NCBI GenBank assembly: GCA_011037195.1
Contig: JAAEAF010004306.1
Coordinates: 29,585-93,584, forward strand
Length of the DNA stretch: 64,000 bases
Direction: 5' to 3'
Source of the DNA: Triatoma infestans
Lineage: Eukaryota; Arthropoda; Insecta; Hemiptera; Reduviidae
Under the pieces are notes generated by a model. The model ran no database searches. It was not told the origin of the DNA and worked only from the letters and a program-made list of their open reading frames with translations. Shown here in pieces: positions 1 through 10,664 of this stretch. Both the position numbers and the translations under genes were made by a program. Every line of letters starts with the position of its first letter. Positions within the stretch are counted from its first letter, which is position 1.

Positions 1-860
1 ATCTGCTCTTGTTGAAACGACGTACGATTCATTCTACGGCAATACTCACGATTCTAAATATCAGTTATTCTTCAGACTTTTCATTTTTACTAAATTTGAG
101 TCATATAGAACTTAACGGCATATAGAACTTAATAGGCTCAATTAACGGCATTCCAAGGATCCTACAAAATCAGTTTTCTGGATGAAAGAGACGTCCCAAT
201 CAATGTATATTCCAAGTTTAAAGAAGTCATATGCGAGAAAATCGTGTAATTGAAAACATAATACATGTATCTATGCAGACTAACCCTATTAATAAAATAA
301 AAGTTATATTTTTACAAAATATTAAGCTAAAATGGGTTACAGAAATATTTTATTTTAGGGCAGCTAATTAGTTTCGATGACAGGACCAGCAAAGAAATAG
401 AAACTCTATGACAGATTCAAAATTTATTTCTATATATTACTAGGTTGTCTAACAAACAAACAAAAATAAAAAATTATACAATGGCGGCCAACTAACTTGT
501 TTGAAGTAGATCTTCGTGGTGATATGGGCACTTCATCAGCTCAACATTCTGATCGTCTTCTTAGACCAAACCCATAGTTCTCTTTAGAGACCAAATGGTC
601 TCATTATTACTAAAAAATTATTTCAACAAAATAGCTGATAACATTATTTATTATAAGGTTATATTTTTTATTAATTAAAATTATTTGTTTTATTTGTAAA
701 CACATATTACGGGAAAGTGAATGGTAAAGTATATGTAAGTATTTCTCAATTCTATGCATGTTACGATTGTATTAAAAACATTTTAGATTTCTAAAAGCAA
801 TAGTTATTTTTTTCTTTCTTCTTTCTAGCGGTTTCCTCAATAGTGCGAATTTCCATCAAT
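1..860. other. AT-rich DNA without a recognisable gene
   Basis: I see no protein-like reading frame, RNA gene or clear repeat end here. The sequence is AT-rich with short poly-A and poly-T runs. It is probably old intergenic or intronic DNA. Confidence 0.6.
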
Positions 861-871
861 ACAAAATTCGA

Positions 872-1097
872 GTGTCTGCCAGATGTAGGATCTGAAAATA
901 CCACTACGTATAACTGCTGAACTATTGCATCAATTCTTTTGGGTTTTTGCTCAAATATTACGAATGTAGTTTCGTACGTATGTTCTAAATTTCATAGATT
1001 TTCTTGCTAGAAGTGGAGATATAGGATCCCAAATTTTGGTTTCCTGAGTGTCTGTCTGCCAGATGTAGGATCTGAAAATACCACTACATATAACTGT
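872..1097. repeat. Direct repeat of about 45 bp, two copies 180 bp apart
   Basis: The words at 872-917 and 1052-1097 are nearly identical (gtctgccagatgtaggatct and the bases after it). They may be a local duplication or the end of an unrecognised repeat. The second copy abuts the 3' edge of the minus-strand LINE ORF1 remnant. Confidence 0.7.
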
Positions 1098-1105
1098 TCT
1101 AAAGA

Positions 1106-1842
1106 GGAGGCGAGGAGTGATTCAAACCTTTGAAAGAAGGAATTTAGGACGCCTGTTATATCTGGATGAGAAGAAATTGGAGAAGCATGGGAAGGGTATG
1201 ACCTCGCGATTTCTGAGTAGGAGTGACCCGTTGCGGATGGTAGGTTGTAACGCTGCTGCTGTTGCCGTGGCTGTCATTGTTGTTGTTGTGGTGGTGGTGG
1301 TTATTTACAGCGAGTAGGCGGTGGGAGCGCAGGATATCCCCTTGTGAGGGGATTTGCGGAGGCTGCGCTCTAGTTGTTTTTTGACCTCTGGCTAATTCTC
1401 TTTCATAGCGAATTCTTTTTAATTCCTTGTGGACTTCGCAAACGCGGAAGTTGGAAGAATGATCTTCATAGCAGTTTGCGCAGTAGGTGGAGTGTCTCTA
1501 TTGATTTTTTGCACTGGTCCCAAAGGGGTGGCCATGCACACTTGACGCATCTCGGAGGATGCACTGACAGGCACTGACCTCTGGCAGAACGCTGAATTTA
1601 TTATGTGTCTCAAATCTGACACGTAATTTAGTTGCTGCTGTTGTTGTTGCTACTGTTGTTGTTGTGGTTGTTTTAGGTGCTGTTGTCGTTGGAAAATGTT
1701 GGGTTACTTGATGTTGTAGGTAGAGTTGTAATTGCTATTTGTTGTTGAGTTCATCTCTGTCAGGTAAACGGAGGCGAGGTGATGAGAACTGTCCTTTTGC
1801 CTGTTTTCTGATTTTAATTTTCTCTGGGGTTAAATTCGCCAT
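1106..1842 (-). pseudogene. LINE ORF1 (Gag-like) remnant with zinc knuckles
   Basis: Read on the minus strand from an ATG at 1842-1840, the start is MANLTPEKIKIRKQAKG followed by a proline/arginine-rich stretch. A low-complexity part made of CAA/CAG-type triplets follows (about 1620-1700). Cysteine-rich pieces come next: PPRCVKCAW near 1531-1559, then RDTPPTCANC near 1471-1498, then a VHKELKRIRYERELAR helix. Cysteine pairs followed by RDTPP and a second knuckle are typical of ORF1 proteins of Jockey/I-type LINEs, which bind the element RNA. The reading frame changes at least twice, stops are present, and the usual domain before the knuckles is missing. No matching ORF2 is visible downstream (below 1100). 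The clade is uncertain. Confidence 0.6.
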
Positions 1843-2029
1843 TTCCGACGATATTTTGGTTCCTAATAACCTAATAACCATATACTAGTTATTAGGTATA
1901 ATACCGTAAAGTATATTACTGCAATAATGCGCACAGCTCCTTTGTATGAGATTTAATCTCAAAAACAAATAAACAACTTATTTATTTATTTATTTACAAA
2001 AAAAAAAAAAAAGATTAAAATAACTTTAT

Positions 2030-2521
2030 AGGAATAAGTCTAAAAATTAAACTGTTTAACTAAAAAATATCTATAATTCCAGGCAGATTTGCATTAGTTA
2101 ATTAAACTTAACCAATCTTTGCCGTCAAGGTATTCTAGTAATTCCTCAAAGTTTAGAATATCTTTGTCAAAGAGCTTCACCCGAAATTCTTTCAAAATGG
2201 GGCATCTGGCAATAAAGGGCGGGGCATCCTCATTTTCTCCCAAATTACACAAGGAACAAATGTTTATTGTTTTATTAAAATCATAATAATTTAATTAAAG
2301 TAATTCTCCTTTTATTTTGATGAGCCAACTAATCAATGAACTGTCAAGGTTAATATTATTGATGCAATTATAGCTCTTTAAGGACTTATACAGACAATGA
2401 TGTACGCTATGTAATGCATTATTTTTATAAGTTTCTAATAATTTAACATTCATTTTATTTAAAATATCATTTATTGTAACCTCCTTATTTAACATATCAT
2501 TTATTGTAACCTCGAAGCTCA
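2030..2521 (-). pseudogene. LINE ORF2 C-terminus (CxxC...HC-like end)
   Basis: On the minus strand the frame reads through LLETYKNNALHSVHHCLY and IKIKGELL, then ICSLCNLGENEDAPPFIARC (about 2255-2195) and a DILNFEELLEYLDGKDW block. The CxxC followed by H/P-F-x-x-x-C-P pattern is the usual cysteine/histidine end of many LINE ORF2 proteins. It aligns by eye with the end of the related copy near 37.6 kb. About 40-50 residues are missing between this part and the part beginning at 4427, so sequence was lost where the Gypsy piece lies. Confidence 0.7.
2464..2515. repeat. 30-bp tandem duplication at the LINE/Gypsy border
   Basis: The word atatcatttattgtaacctc occurs at 2464 and again at 2494. It lies inside the LINE C-terminal region just before the Gypsy fragment. 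Confidence 0.8.
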
Positions 2522-4427
2522 TGGTGCTCGCCCGTAGTCATGGTAAAAAAACCAGACCGAACGTTACGATTTTGCATTAATTTTAGGAAAATAAATGCTA
2601 TAGCGCGTAAGGATGCATATCTTATACTAATATGATTAGCCTGTTAGATGCGCTACAGCGAGCCCAGTATTTATCTAAAATCGACCTTAAGGAGGCTTAC
2701 CTACAGATACTCCTGGCTAAGGAAAGTCGAGAACTTACGGCAATTAGAGTTTCTGGTAAAGGCCATTATCATTTTACGCACATGCCTTTCGGCCTGACTA
2801 ACAGGTCGATGAGTTGCCAAAGGCTCATGGATTCTATTATTGATCCAAGTATGGCACCATATTGTTTTGCTTACCTCGTTGACATCCTCGTTGCCACCCC
2901 AGACTTTTCGCTCCATTTACAGTATTTAACGCAGGTGTTGCCTCGCTTAAAAGAAGCAAGACTGCGGATAAACCAAGAAAAGTGTGAGTTCGAATGCCGC
3001 AAACTACGATATCTTGGATTTGTGATCGATACAAAGGGTATGCGCACGGATCCGGAGAAGACGTCCTGCATACAAGACCTTCCACACCCAAATCGGTTCG
3101 AGCTCTTAGACGATTCCTGGATATATGCTCCTGGTATCGACGGTTTGTGCTGGACTTGGCTACGGTGTCTGAACCCCTAAATAAACTATTACGGAAAAAC
3201 CGTAAGTGGTCTTGGGGAGAAGCTCAGGAGAGGGCGTTTCAAGAATTAAAAGTAAAATTAACTACGGCCCCGCTCCTGTCTCGGCCGCAGTTCGAGCATC
3301 CATTTCAACTATAGACAGATGCTAGCAGCACGAGACTAGGAGCGGTGTTATCCCAGATAATCGAAGGGCGCGAATATGTCATTGTATATGCGAGTCGCAC
3401 GTTAACTTCCGCGGAGCGAAAATATTCAATAACTGAGCAGGAATGTCTCGCGGTAGTCTGGGCAGTCCAAAAATTTCGCCCTTATTTAGAGGGCTATCGC
3501 TTTACGGATATTAGGGACCATAATAGTCAGCGCTGGCTCCACAACTTGCAGAACCCTACTGGTCGTTTAGCTCGTTGGGCGTTGGAATTGCAAGAATGAT
3601 TTAGAACACCAATACCGGCCTGGGGCGTCCCATAACGTCCCGGATGCCTTGTCGCGACTAGCAGAAGATCTTGCAGGGGAAGATGGGGACATACTGTCTG
3701 CGCAAGGAGATGGGATACGGCATATGTTTGATGCGGAAGCCGTAGCCATAGGAGATTGCTACCGGTAACCTATGACCAATGGTGTAGGAACAAGTTAAAA
3801 GGGGTGACGACGCAACCAGATCGCCACCCAGATTGGCGCATTGAGGGAGATTGTATATCCGTCATAATCCCAAGTACGAACTACTAGAACCCAATAGTAG
3901 TTGGAAGCTAGTAGTCCCGAAAGCTAAACGGCGAGAAATTATAGTTGAAACCATAACCGACTTGTGTGTGGCCGCCTTGACACTCACAAAACTTATAATC
4001 GCATTACCAGCTCATACTTTTGGCCAGGGATGTATCGCGATGTGTTCAACTATGTAAAGCGATGCCAAAACTGCCAACGTAATAAATACGACCAACAGAG
4101 ACTGGCGGGACTAATGGGACCCTGGGACCTTGGGAAGTTGTGGCCACGGACTTGATGGGGCTATACCGTCGAACTAGCGCGGGTAATAAGTATATTCTGA
4201 CGTTCCAGGCCAGTTTACGAAGTGGGTGGAAATAATACCCTTCAGATCGGCTACTGCTAAAGTGATCGCGGACTATGTCCGAAAGTTGATGTATCGATGG
4301 GGAGCACCTCAGTCTATATTGTCAGATCGCGGCTCTCCGTTTCTGAATAAGACACTATAAGAGCTATCGGAGACATACAATTTCCGCTGGGATAGCACGT
4401 GTCCGTATCACCAAGCCAATTTCTTGA
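2521..4427 (+). pseudogene. Gypsy pol fragment without LTRs, inserted in a LINE
   Basis: The plus strand begins inside a Ty3/Gypsy reverse transcriptase (SPVVMVKKPDRTLRFCINF, about 2528-2584). It continues through KIDLKEAYLQI (about 2680) and the catalytic site, which reads AYLVD instead of YLDD, so one catalytic aspartate is lost. RNase H follows (TDAS after a stop at 3312-3314; NPTGRLARWALELQ near 3560), then the integrase zinc-binding region (YFWPGMYRD and CQNCQ near 4015-4080) and part of the integrase core (LSDRGSPF near 4320). It ends at CPYHQAN (about 4405-4427). At least three frameshifts and two stops are present. No LTR, primer site or polypurine tract flanks it. It resembles the Gypsy at 17.5-21.4 kb. 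Confidence 0.85.
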
Positions 4428-6930
4428 AGATACGCGAAAAGCTTTCAGTTTCACGAAGCTTTAAACATTTACGTGCATATGCCAGATTAAATTTTGTCGT
4501 ATACAGAAAAATCGGAAAGACACCAGTCTCTAAATACAAACCGAAATCTGGAGTATTCATTGGCAAGTTAAAGCATTTATTAACAAAGAATCTTAATAGA
4601 GTCTCTAAAGTAGGATACATCCTATATCCCCATATCTGCGCACCATAGAGATTATGGACCTAGATACAGCACTAAATATTTTTAGCTTGCAAGAAAAAGC
4701 AATATTTTTATTATACAAGATGTTGTTGAAAGTGTTTATCGCAAATTTCTATTTTTGAGCCTTTTTCTTAAAATGATGGACTAGGGACAAATTAGAAGTT
4801 AGGTTCACACCAAGATATTTGGTTGTTATTGGTTATTGTTGATATTGGTTTATTGGTTGTTTCTACATGGTCTTTTCCAAAGTGCCAAATTTCCTCTTTC
4901 GCTGGCTTTCCCCCGTTTCTGAAAACTACTATCTTCGACTTGCTTAAATTAATCTGGAGATTCCATCTGCTGCAGTATCCTGTAAGGCGTCAATCATTTT
5001 TTGTAGAGCAGGACGGTCAGTAGCAAGAACGACCAAGTCGTCAGCGTAAGCAAGGACTTTAATCAATATACCCGTCATTTGAATGCCCCCCCCCCCATAC
5101 ACTCATCAATATCAATGATGAAAAGTGAGAACAGGAGCGGGCTTAATAGGCAGCCCTGCTTTAATCCAATAGAGATATCGAAGGGCTGCGATGACTATTC
5201 TAGCACCATGCACTTGCTTGAATTTCAAAGTAAATGTTTTTTAATGCATTTAACATTTTTGTTGAACAGCCAATCAGCGAAAGCTATAAATGAGAAACGT
5301 TCGATTCTGTAGAACGCCGCCGAAAAATCTATGAAAAAGCGTAAACTTTTCTTCGATTCTTGCATAGTATGAGCTTAATAGAACTCATCAGATTGAACAC
5401 ATTATCAATAGTTGAGTATGAGTGCCTAAAGCCAGCTTGAAACTCGCCCAATAAATCTTGTTCGTTCACCCAGTTAGTTAACCTCGCTCCTAGTTAGTCC
5501 TGCTAACAGCTTACCTTATATTACCAAAAGAAATCCCTCTATAATTGGAGACACTATCCGACCTCCCTTTTTGTAGATTGGAAAAATTATAGTCTTTAAA
5601 TCTTTCAGGTACCCGCCCTTTATCATAAATATCATTGAAAACTTGAAGCAATCTATCTAAGACAATGTCAGGTGCATTTTTTTAGGTACTCATATGGGAC
5701 TCTATCTGTCCCAGGCGCCTTATTATTTTTACTTTACTACAAACAGCCAAAGTTCACAACTTAAAAAGGCGCATCCATTTCCATATTTTCTATATAAGGT
5801 TCCGCATAATGCAATCTAGCGGCCGAGAACGGAGGGTCAGCAATGATTTAAAATACGAAACCGTTCACTTACAGGTATACTGCTATCAATTCTAAATTCT
5901 CTAAATTTAAAAAATCTAACAAGATCCCAAAAATCTTGGGAATTTGAAACACCTTTAAATTTGGTAATTGTGTTTTCAAAATATTGCCTTTTCTTCAAAA
6001 TACATTTATTTTTGTAATCCTTCCTAACACGTATATACAACGCTTTAATTGTAACAGAGCTGGTTTTTCTATAAAGATTAAGACGTTTAAACAGGCAGCT
6101 GCGCGCATTCCTACATTCGTAATCAAACCTTAACTGTTTGAATGTATGGATTTTACAAGAATACATCAACTTATATTTACTAGCAAAACTCTTTAAACTT
6201 TCAATAAGATAATCTAACTCAACTTGAGCAGGATCACTCTTTGTACTGTGTTCCATTTCATATGTTCTCTCCTTTTTAAATACATTTAAAAGCTTGTCAT
6301 CCCATTTTAATTTAGGGAGAAGAGGCATAGTCTCATCCCCACTAATACGTTTGAGGAAAAGAGAAGGTGGTTCGAAAAATGGTGTTTACCAACTTCAAAA
6401 TCTAATACGACAGCAGACACTATGCATAGAACAATAACCGATGAACCTGTAAGTCCATTTATTATGTCGAAATTAAAGTCATTTAAAAGAGAAAGCAAAC
6501 ATTTTCTATTTGAATACGTTACCATCCCTAGAATTTCTACGCTTTTCTAGAGATTTCGATTCAGCTATTACTGCGTAGGAATATTTTGAAGGTTACTGAC
6601 TCTAGAATGAAAATCACCTATTAAAATAAATTTTAGACTTGGATTTTTATCAATAAAATTATACAGTTTGAAAATCTCGAGACCAATGATTACAATTTAG
6701 ATAAATGGGGATAATATAATAGCAATTGCATCTCTCATTAACTTCTAATACAATATGTTCAGATAAGTTTACAAATTTAATTAAATTATTGCGTGTTAGT
6801 TCTTTCTTTAAGCCAATGATACCCCCTCCACTTGCCCTACCAAAATAAGATTCCCTAACCGCTGGAATAAACTTCAAATCATAACTAAGGAAAATCTCGA
6901 GACTAAACTGTTCCAAAACTGTGACCAACC
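4427..6930 (-). pseudogene. LINE ORF2: endonuclease and reverse transcriptase part
   Basis: The endonuclease (target-nicking) part shows RASGGGIIGLKK near 6820 and GDFHSR near 6625, matching the GDFN-type motif with Asn changed to His, then a DFEVGKHHFSNH end near 6390. A 163-residue lysine-rich linker spans 6328-5837. The reverse transcriptase shows FIDFSAAFYRI (near 5320), GLKQGCLLSPLLFSLFI (near 5150) and the intact catalytic AYADDLVVLA (about 5055-5020), then a KYLGV motif near 4800. Stops and frameshifts separate these blocks, so it cannot make a working enzyme. Neighbouring repeats show the element was hit by a later insertion at about 4427. Confidence 0.8.
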
Positions 6931-6940
6931 ATCATTTTCA

Positions 6941-7212
6941 AGGACAACATAACCCCACCTCTCCTCAAACCCCACTTTAAAGGACGAATAACTCTACCTC
7001 TCCATCAAACTCCACATTAAAGGACAACATAACGCTACCTCTCCATCAAACGCCACTTTGAAGGACAACATAACCCTACCTCTCCATCAACCGCCACTTT
7101 AGAGACAACATAACCCTACCTCTCCATCAAACGCCCCTTTAAAAGACAACATACCCTACCTTTCCATCAAACGCCACTTTAAAGGACAACATAACCCCAC
7201 CTCTCCCCCAAA
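6941..7212. repeat. 40-bp minisatellite, about seven units
   Basis: The unit, built around aggacaacataaccctacct and ctccatcaaacgccacttt, begins at 6941, 6981, 7021, 7062, 7102, 7142 and 7182, a period of 40-41 bp. The units are diverged. The same wording (cataac...ccaccctcccc) occurs singly in the dispersed repeat family at 32.2, 43.8 and 59.5 kb, so the array probably expanded from one such copy. Confidence 0.9.
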
Positions 7213-7680
7213 TACCCTTTTAAATAAAGTTTCCCGGAGAACTTTCAAAGTTTAAAAATCCTTTAAAGTTTTAGTCCTTCATATTTGTAGTTGATATACT
7301 AAGTCCAAAGAAATTTGTTGGAACCTTTCTCGCAAAAACCGGAAATACTAAAAAATCCATTCAGCAAAGTGAAAAGCAATAAAAGTGAAATTTCAATAAT
7401 GTGAAAATAAATATAGGTTGAGGAATTTTGGCAGATATGTTCCTATCGGACCCCATGGTGATCCCCAAACGGAATGTCAACTTTGAAATTTCTGCGACTT
7501 TCCATTTGTGAGTTGGACTGACCGCACAAACACACATCTAATTTCTAAAAGTAATTTTTTTTGGACTTAGCGGGACTCTCGAAACTTATATTTCCGGTGA
7601 AACTCGATATCGAAAATTTGACAAGATCGCAATACTTCCTCTTTCTACGAGAAAGAGAAAGTAAATACCTACTAGATAAA
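7190..7680. repeat. Partial copy of the dispersed noncoding repeat family
   Basis: This stretch shares characteristic phrases with copies at 26.0, 32.2-33.3, 43.5-45.2 and 59.4-59.9 kb: tttcccggagaa, a 'cggaccccatggtgatccc' word, and tttccggtgaaactcga followed by cgcaatacttcctctttcta. No coding potential is visible. It abuts the Helitron start. Confidence 0.65.
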
Positions 7681-7869
7681 TCTTCTATATATTTAAATAT
7701 TCAACATCCGTATATTTGTGGCCGCAAAACTCGAAATGTAGTCGATGGATTAACTTGAAATTTTTACACAACGTTGCATTTCTATATAAGAGTGTTTATA
7801 TATACTTTTTATTCCGAGCGTTTCGCGAGGTTAACAGAAATAGACAGACGCAGACGCGTTGCGATCGTG

Positions 7870-9009
7870 GCGCGCTCTCTGCCGAAGATATTCTGCACAG
7901 AATACGTCAAGAAACACATAAGCATGGCTTAGTTTCACAGAAGAATTATACAGGGAAACGCTAGTCTTCATTGAGGGTCTTTGTCTTGCAATGTGTGGAA
8001 AGTTGTTGGCACAATGGAGAGTAACAGTACCGAATAGGTCGATCAATGCAACATTCGAGAGAGAACTGCTCAGAGTGTAATCATGCACCAGAAAAGACTT
8101 ACAGCTATTCAACCAAGAAAATACACTGAAACTCCTTCAAGAACGAAGGATAGCATTTGATACCATCATACAAGCTCTGACCAACCAATCCGGTGGATTT
8201 ACTTTTTGGACGCTCCTAGGGGGAACTGGAAAAACATTCTTAATTTCCTTAATCCTGGCTAAAATCCTTTCAATTGGCCATATTGCGTTAGCACTTGCTT
8301 CTTCAGATAATGATGCTACGTTGATGGAAGGAGGTAGAACAGCGCATTCAGCTCTTAAACTGTCACTAAACATGCACTTCACAGAAAACCAAACATGCAA
8401 CATTTCTAAAACATCGGGAATGGGAAAGGTTCTCCGGGCATGCAATATCATTGTATGTGATGAGTGTACAATGGCTCACAAGAAGTCATTGGAAGCATAG
8501 ACCATACATTGAAAGACTTGCGAAATAATGAGGCCCCATTTAGTGTAGCATTGGTGTTACTATTCGGTGACTTCTGGTAAATGCTTCCAGTGATACCTCG
8601 CTCAACACCATCTGATGAATTGCATACCTGCTTGAAATATTCAACTCTTTGGAGCACAGTAAAAAAAAATCATTTAAAAACGAATATGAGAGTTCAACTT
8701 CAAAACGATCGAACAGCTGCCACATTTTCAAGACAATTACTCGAACTTGGTAACGGCACTGCACCTACATATCCAGCTACAGGAAAAATCACCTTCCCAT
8801 TTAATTTCTGCAATATTGTACATTCAAAAGAAGAATTAGTAGACAAGGTATTATAAGCATCGAAACAAATGATCAAAATCACGAATGGTTAAGCGGAAGA
8901 GCCATTCTAGCGGCTAAAAATGTCGGCGTACTTGATGTGAACAACATCATTCTAAACAGAATCGCAGGTGAAACAGTGACATACAAAAAATTCAAAATTA
9001 GAGCACATC
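7870..9009 (+). pseudogene. Helitron Pif1-like helicase, front part
   Basis: The plus strand encodes blocks typical of the Helitron 5'-3' DNA helicase: SAEDILHRIRQE (near 7880), a region before the nucleotide-binding domain, a Walker A piece reading LLGGTGKTFLISLILA (near 8210-8260; GPGGTGKT expected), LALASSDNDATLMEGGRTAH (near 8290-8345), and a Walker B-like IIVCDECTMAHKKSLEA (near 8450-8500). Further blocks are PVIPRST (near 8586) and ILAAKNVGVLD (near 8910). In the autonomous element this helicase unwinds donor DNA during rolling-circle transposition. Many frameshifts and stops, including a stop where GDFRQ would be read, make it non-functional. The sequence ends at 9009, just before the LINE insertion. 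Confidence 0.8.
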
Positions 9010-9068
9010 TTAGCCACCGTACCTAGCGCATAGCGCCAAAACCGGTGCCTATGGTCACTTAGTCTGGC

Positions 9069-10440
9069 CTACATAGTAGGCAAGTTTCCATTCCTGCCAC
9101 GTGGAGGCGGACCTCTACATATCCGTCTAGTCCGGCGCATTACCGCTACTTCTCGAGCAAACTCAACGAAGTCTTTAAAATTATCAGCACTTCTCATTAA
9201 CTCTTTACAATCTCCCGGCCAGTTCTCTCCCCTCCTTATCAGCTTGAATTCCATATGGATTCTTGCCTCGTTGAGGAGAGGACACCGGAAGAGAACGTGA
9301 TGCACTGTATCCCGTTCACCGCATTCGCAATTCGGGGAATCTTTCAATCCCAGCTAATGGAGCTTAGAATTGAACTCCCCATGGCCCGTAAAACAATGCA
9401 TCACGGTTTGGGATAGCTCCAGCCATTGAATCGGCAGTCTGTGATGCAAATTAGGCAAAAACTCGTATGCGATTCTCCCTGTCTCTGCTTCATCCCAGCG
9501 TCTTTGCCACTTCCCAATCTCGTACTCTTGGATCTTTTTCTTTACAAGAGATGGAGGCGTCTGTCTGGGCAGTTCCGACCATCAAGGACAATCATTACCC
9601 CTTTATTATACTTATGGGTAAGGGATCTCCTCTCTACAAGGAGATCAAGCGGCAACACACTAGCGACCACCGGTAAGGAGGCCGTGGATGATGTCGCATA
9701 GGCCCTTGTTACTGAGCACAAAATGGCTCTTTGCATTCGCAACAGAAAGCCGCTATACGACCACAAAGCTTTATTCTTTTTATTCCCTGGTACAAGTTGA
9801 GACATCTGGAGGCAACCTACTGGATATGGGGCTTAAAAGAAAGCTTCCAATCCAGCAGCACGCCCGCCCAGATACTCAAACTGGGTCATGTGGACTATTC
9901 TATGGTTGCCCACCCTAATCCAAGGAGGACGACTAGGATGAAGTTTGCCTTTCATTAGCACCACTTTAGACTTGTCGAATGAAATCAGCAGCTTCTCCGC
10001 TTGACACCAATTCCTTATTCGGGTTACAACAGCGCTAGCACGCTCTTCTAACTCCCGATGAGAATCACCATGCACGACTATTGCAAGGTCGTCAGGGTAT
10101 GCAACCGAATCACAAAAATCCATATCCTCTATATGCTCTAAAAGTCCATCCAGACCAAGATCCACAGGAACGGGCCCACCATCGAGCCCTGCGGACAACG
10201 TTTGGTTATTGGCCTGGGAATTTCGCCGGCCCGAGTCACAAGCACCGCCACCCTTTGGGTGAGGTAGCTTTGTATCAATCTCAGAAGATCTGGTGGACAA
10301 TCTCTTCTTCTGAGTGACTCCAACCCTGTCGGCCACCAGACATTATCGAAAGCACCAGCTATGTCCAGGAATACAGTGAGGACATATTTGTGCCCACTGC
10401 CACGCACCAAATCCAGGATTTTCGATATCGCATCTGTCAT
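9069..10440 (-). pseudogene. R1-like LINE ORF2: reverse transcriptase and C-terminus
   Basis: Minus-strand blocks in order: FLDIAGAFDNVWWP (near 10360), CPQGSMVGPFLW (near 10170), the catalytic site as AYPDDLAIVVHG (near 10095; YADD expected, Ala to Pro), SFDKSKVVLMKGKL (near 9965), a thumb-like region with ARAYATSSTAS in shifted frame (near 9700), WQRRWDEAETGRIAYEFLPN (near 9490), and the end CECGERDTVHHVLFRCPLLN (near 9320). These are hallmarks of R1/LOA-type LINEs. Several frameshifts separate the blocks. The piece begins abruptly at 10440, where an LTR abuts it. Confidence 0.85.
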
Positions 10441-10441
10441 C

Positions 10442-10653
10442 AGTTATAAAACAGAAACCGCGAACTTTCCAAAAAAAATACTTTATTTTTCAAAATAATA
10501 CAAACAGTAACTTAACTATAGACATAAAGCAACAACTGTATAAATGTAACTGGTACTAATTAACTCCCTGCATTGATTTTAATACTCGTATATATAGATA
10601 TGATAATCTTTATCAGTGCAGGTGTGCATTCCTAGATAAAGCAGCCTGTAACT
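10442..10653 (-). repeat. 3' LTR of the errantivirus-like element
   Basis: Minus-strand ends are AGTTACAGGC (10653) and TTTATAACT (10442), length about 212 bp. It is directly preceded by a purine tract. An AATAAA-type word in the part read as tttgaaaaataaag could serve as a polyadenylation signal. It matches the plus-strand copy at 15522-15730 at roughly 96% by eye, in inverted orientation. Confidence 0.85.
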
Positions 10654-10664
10654 CCTCCCTTCCT
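10654..10664 (-). promoter_or_regulatory. Polypurine tract before the 3' LTR
   Basis: The minus strand reads ggaagggagg immediately before the AGTTA end of the LTR. This is where plus-strand DNA synthesis is primed in LTR elements, and it fixes the orientation of the element. Confidence 0.75.

Larger units (their letters stand above)
1977..6930 (-). mobile_element. Decayed non-LTR retrotransposon (LINE), split by a Gypsy fragment
   Basis: Pieces of one ORF2 occur in the correct order on the minus strand: endonuclease (about 6930-6540), linker (6328-5837), reverse transcriptase (about 5700-4740), thumb-like region (about 4640-4427), then, after a 1.9-kb Gypsy insertion, the cysteine-containing C-terminus (2521-2100). 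The 3' tail reads TAAATAAATAAATAA on the minus strand (about 1981-1997). The 5' end stops at about 6930, next to a minisatellite, so the copy is 5'-truncated. The same family, by protein resemblance, occurs at 37.5-38.9 kb. I place it in the broad Jockey/CR1/I group without a firm clade. Confidence 0.75.

Noticed and set aside
1117..1317. A 66-codon open frame ending in a long run of Val/Ile
   Set aside because: It is the antisense of a triplet-repeat part of a minus-strand LINE ORF1 remnant; the run reflects simple-sequence DNA.
5088..5099. Poly-C run, and similar poly-G runs (26120, 29740, 45100), as regulatory G-tracts
   Set aside because: They occur inside decayed repeats at the same relative position and look like homopolymer expansion.
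6941..7212. Regularly spaced repeats that could suggest a CRISPR array
   Set aside because: There are no unique spacers: the 40-bp unit repeats in full. The context is eukaryotic.
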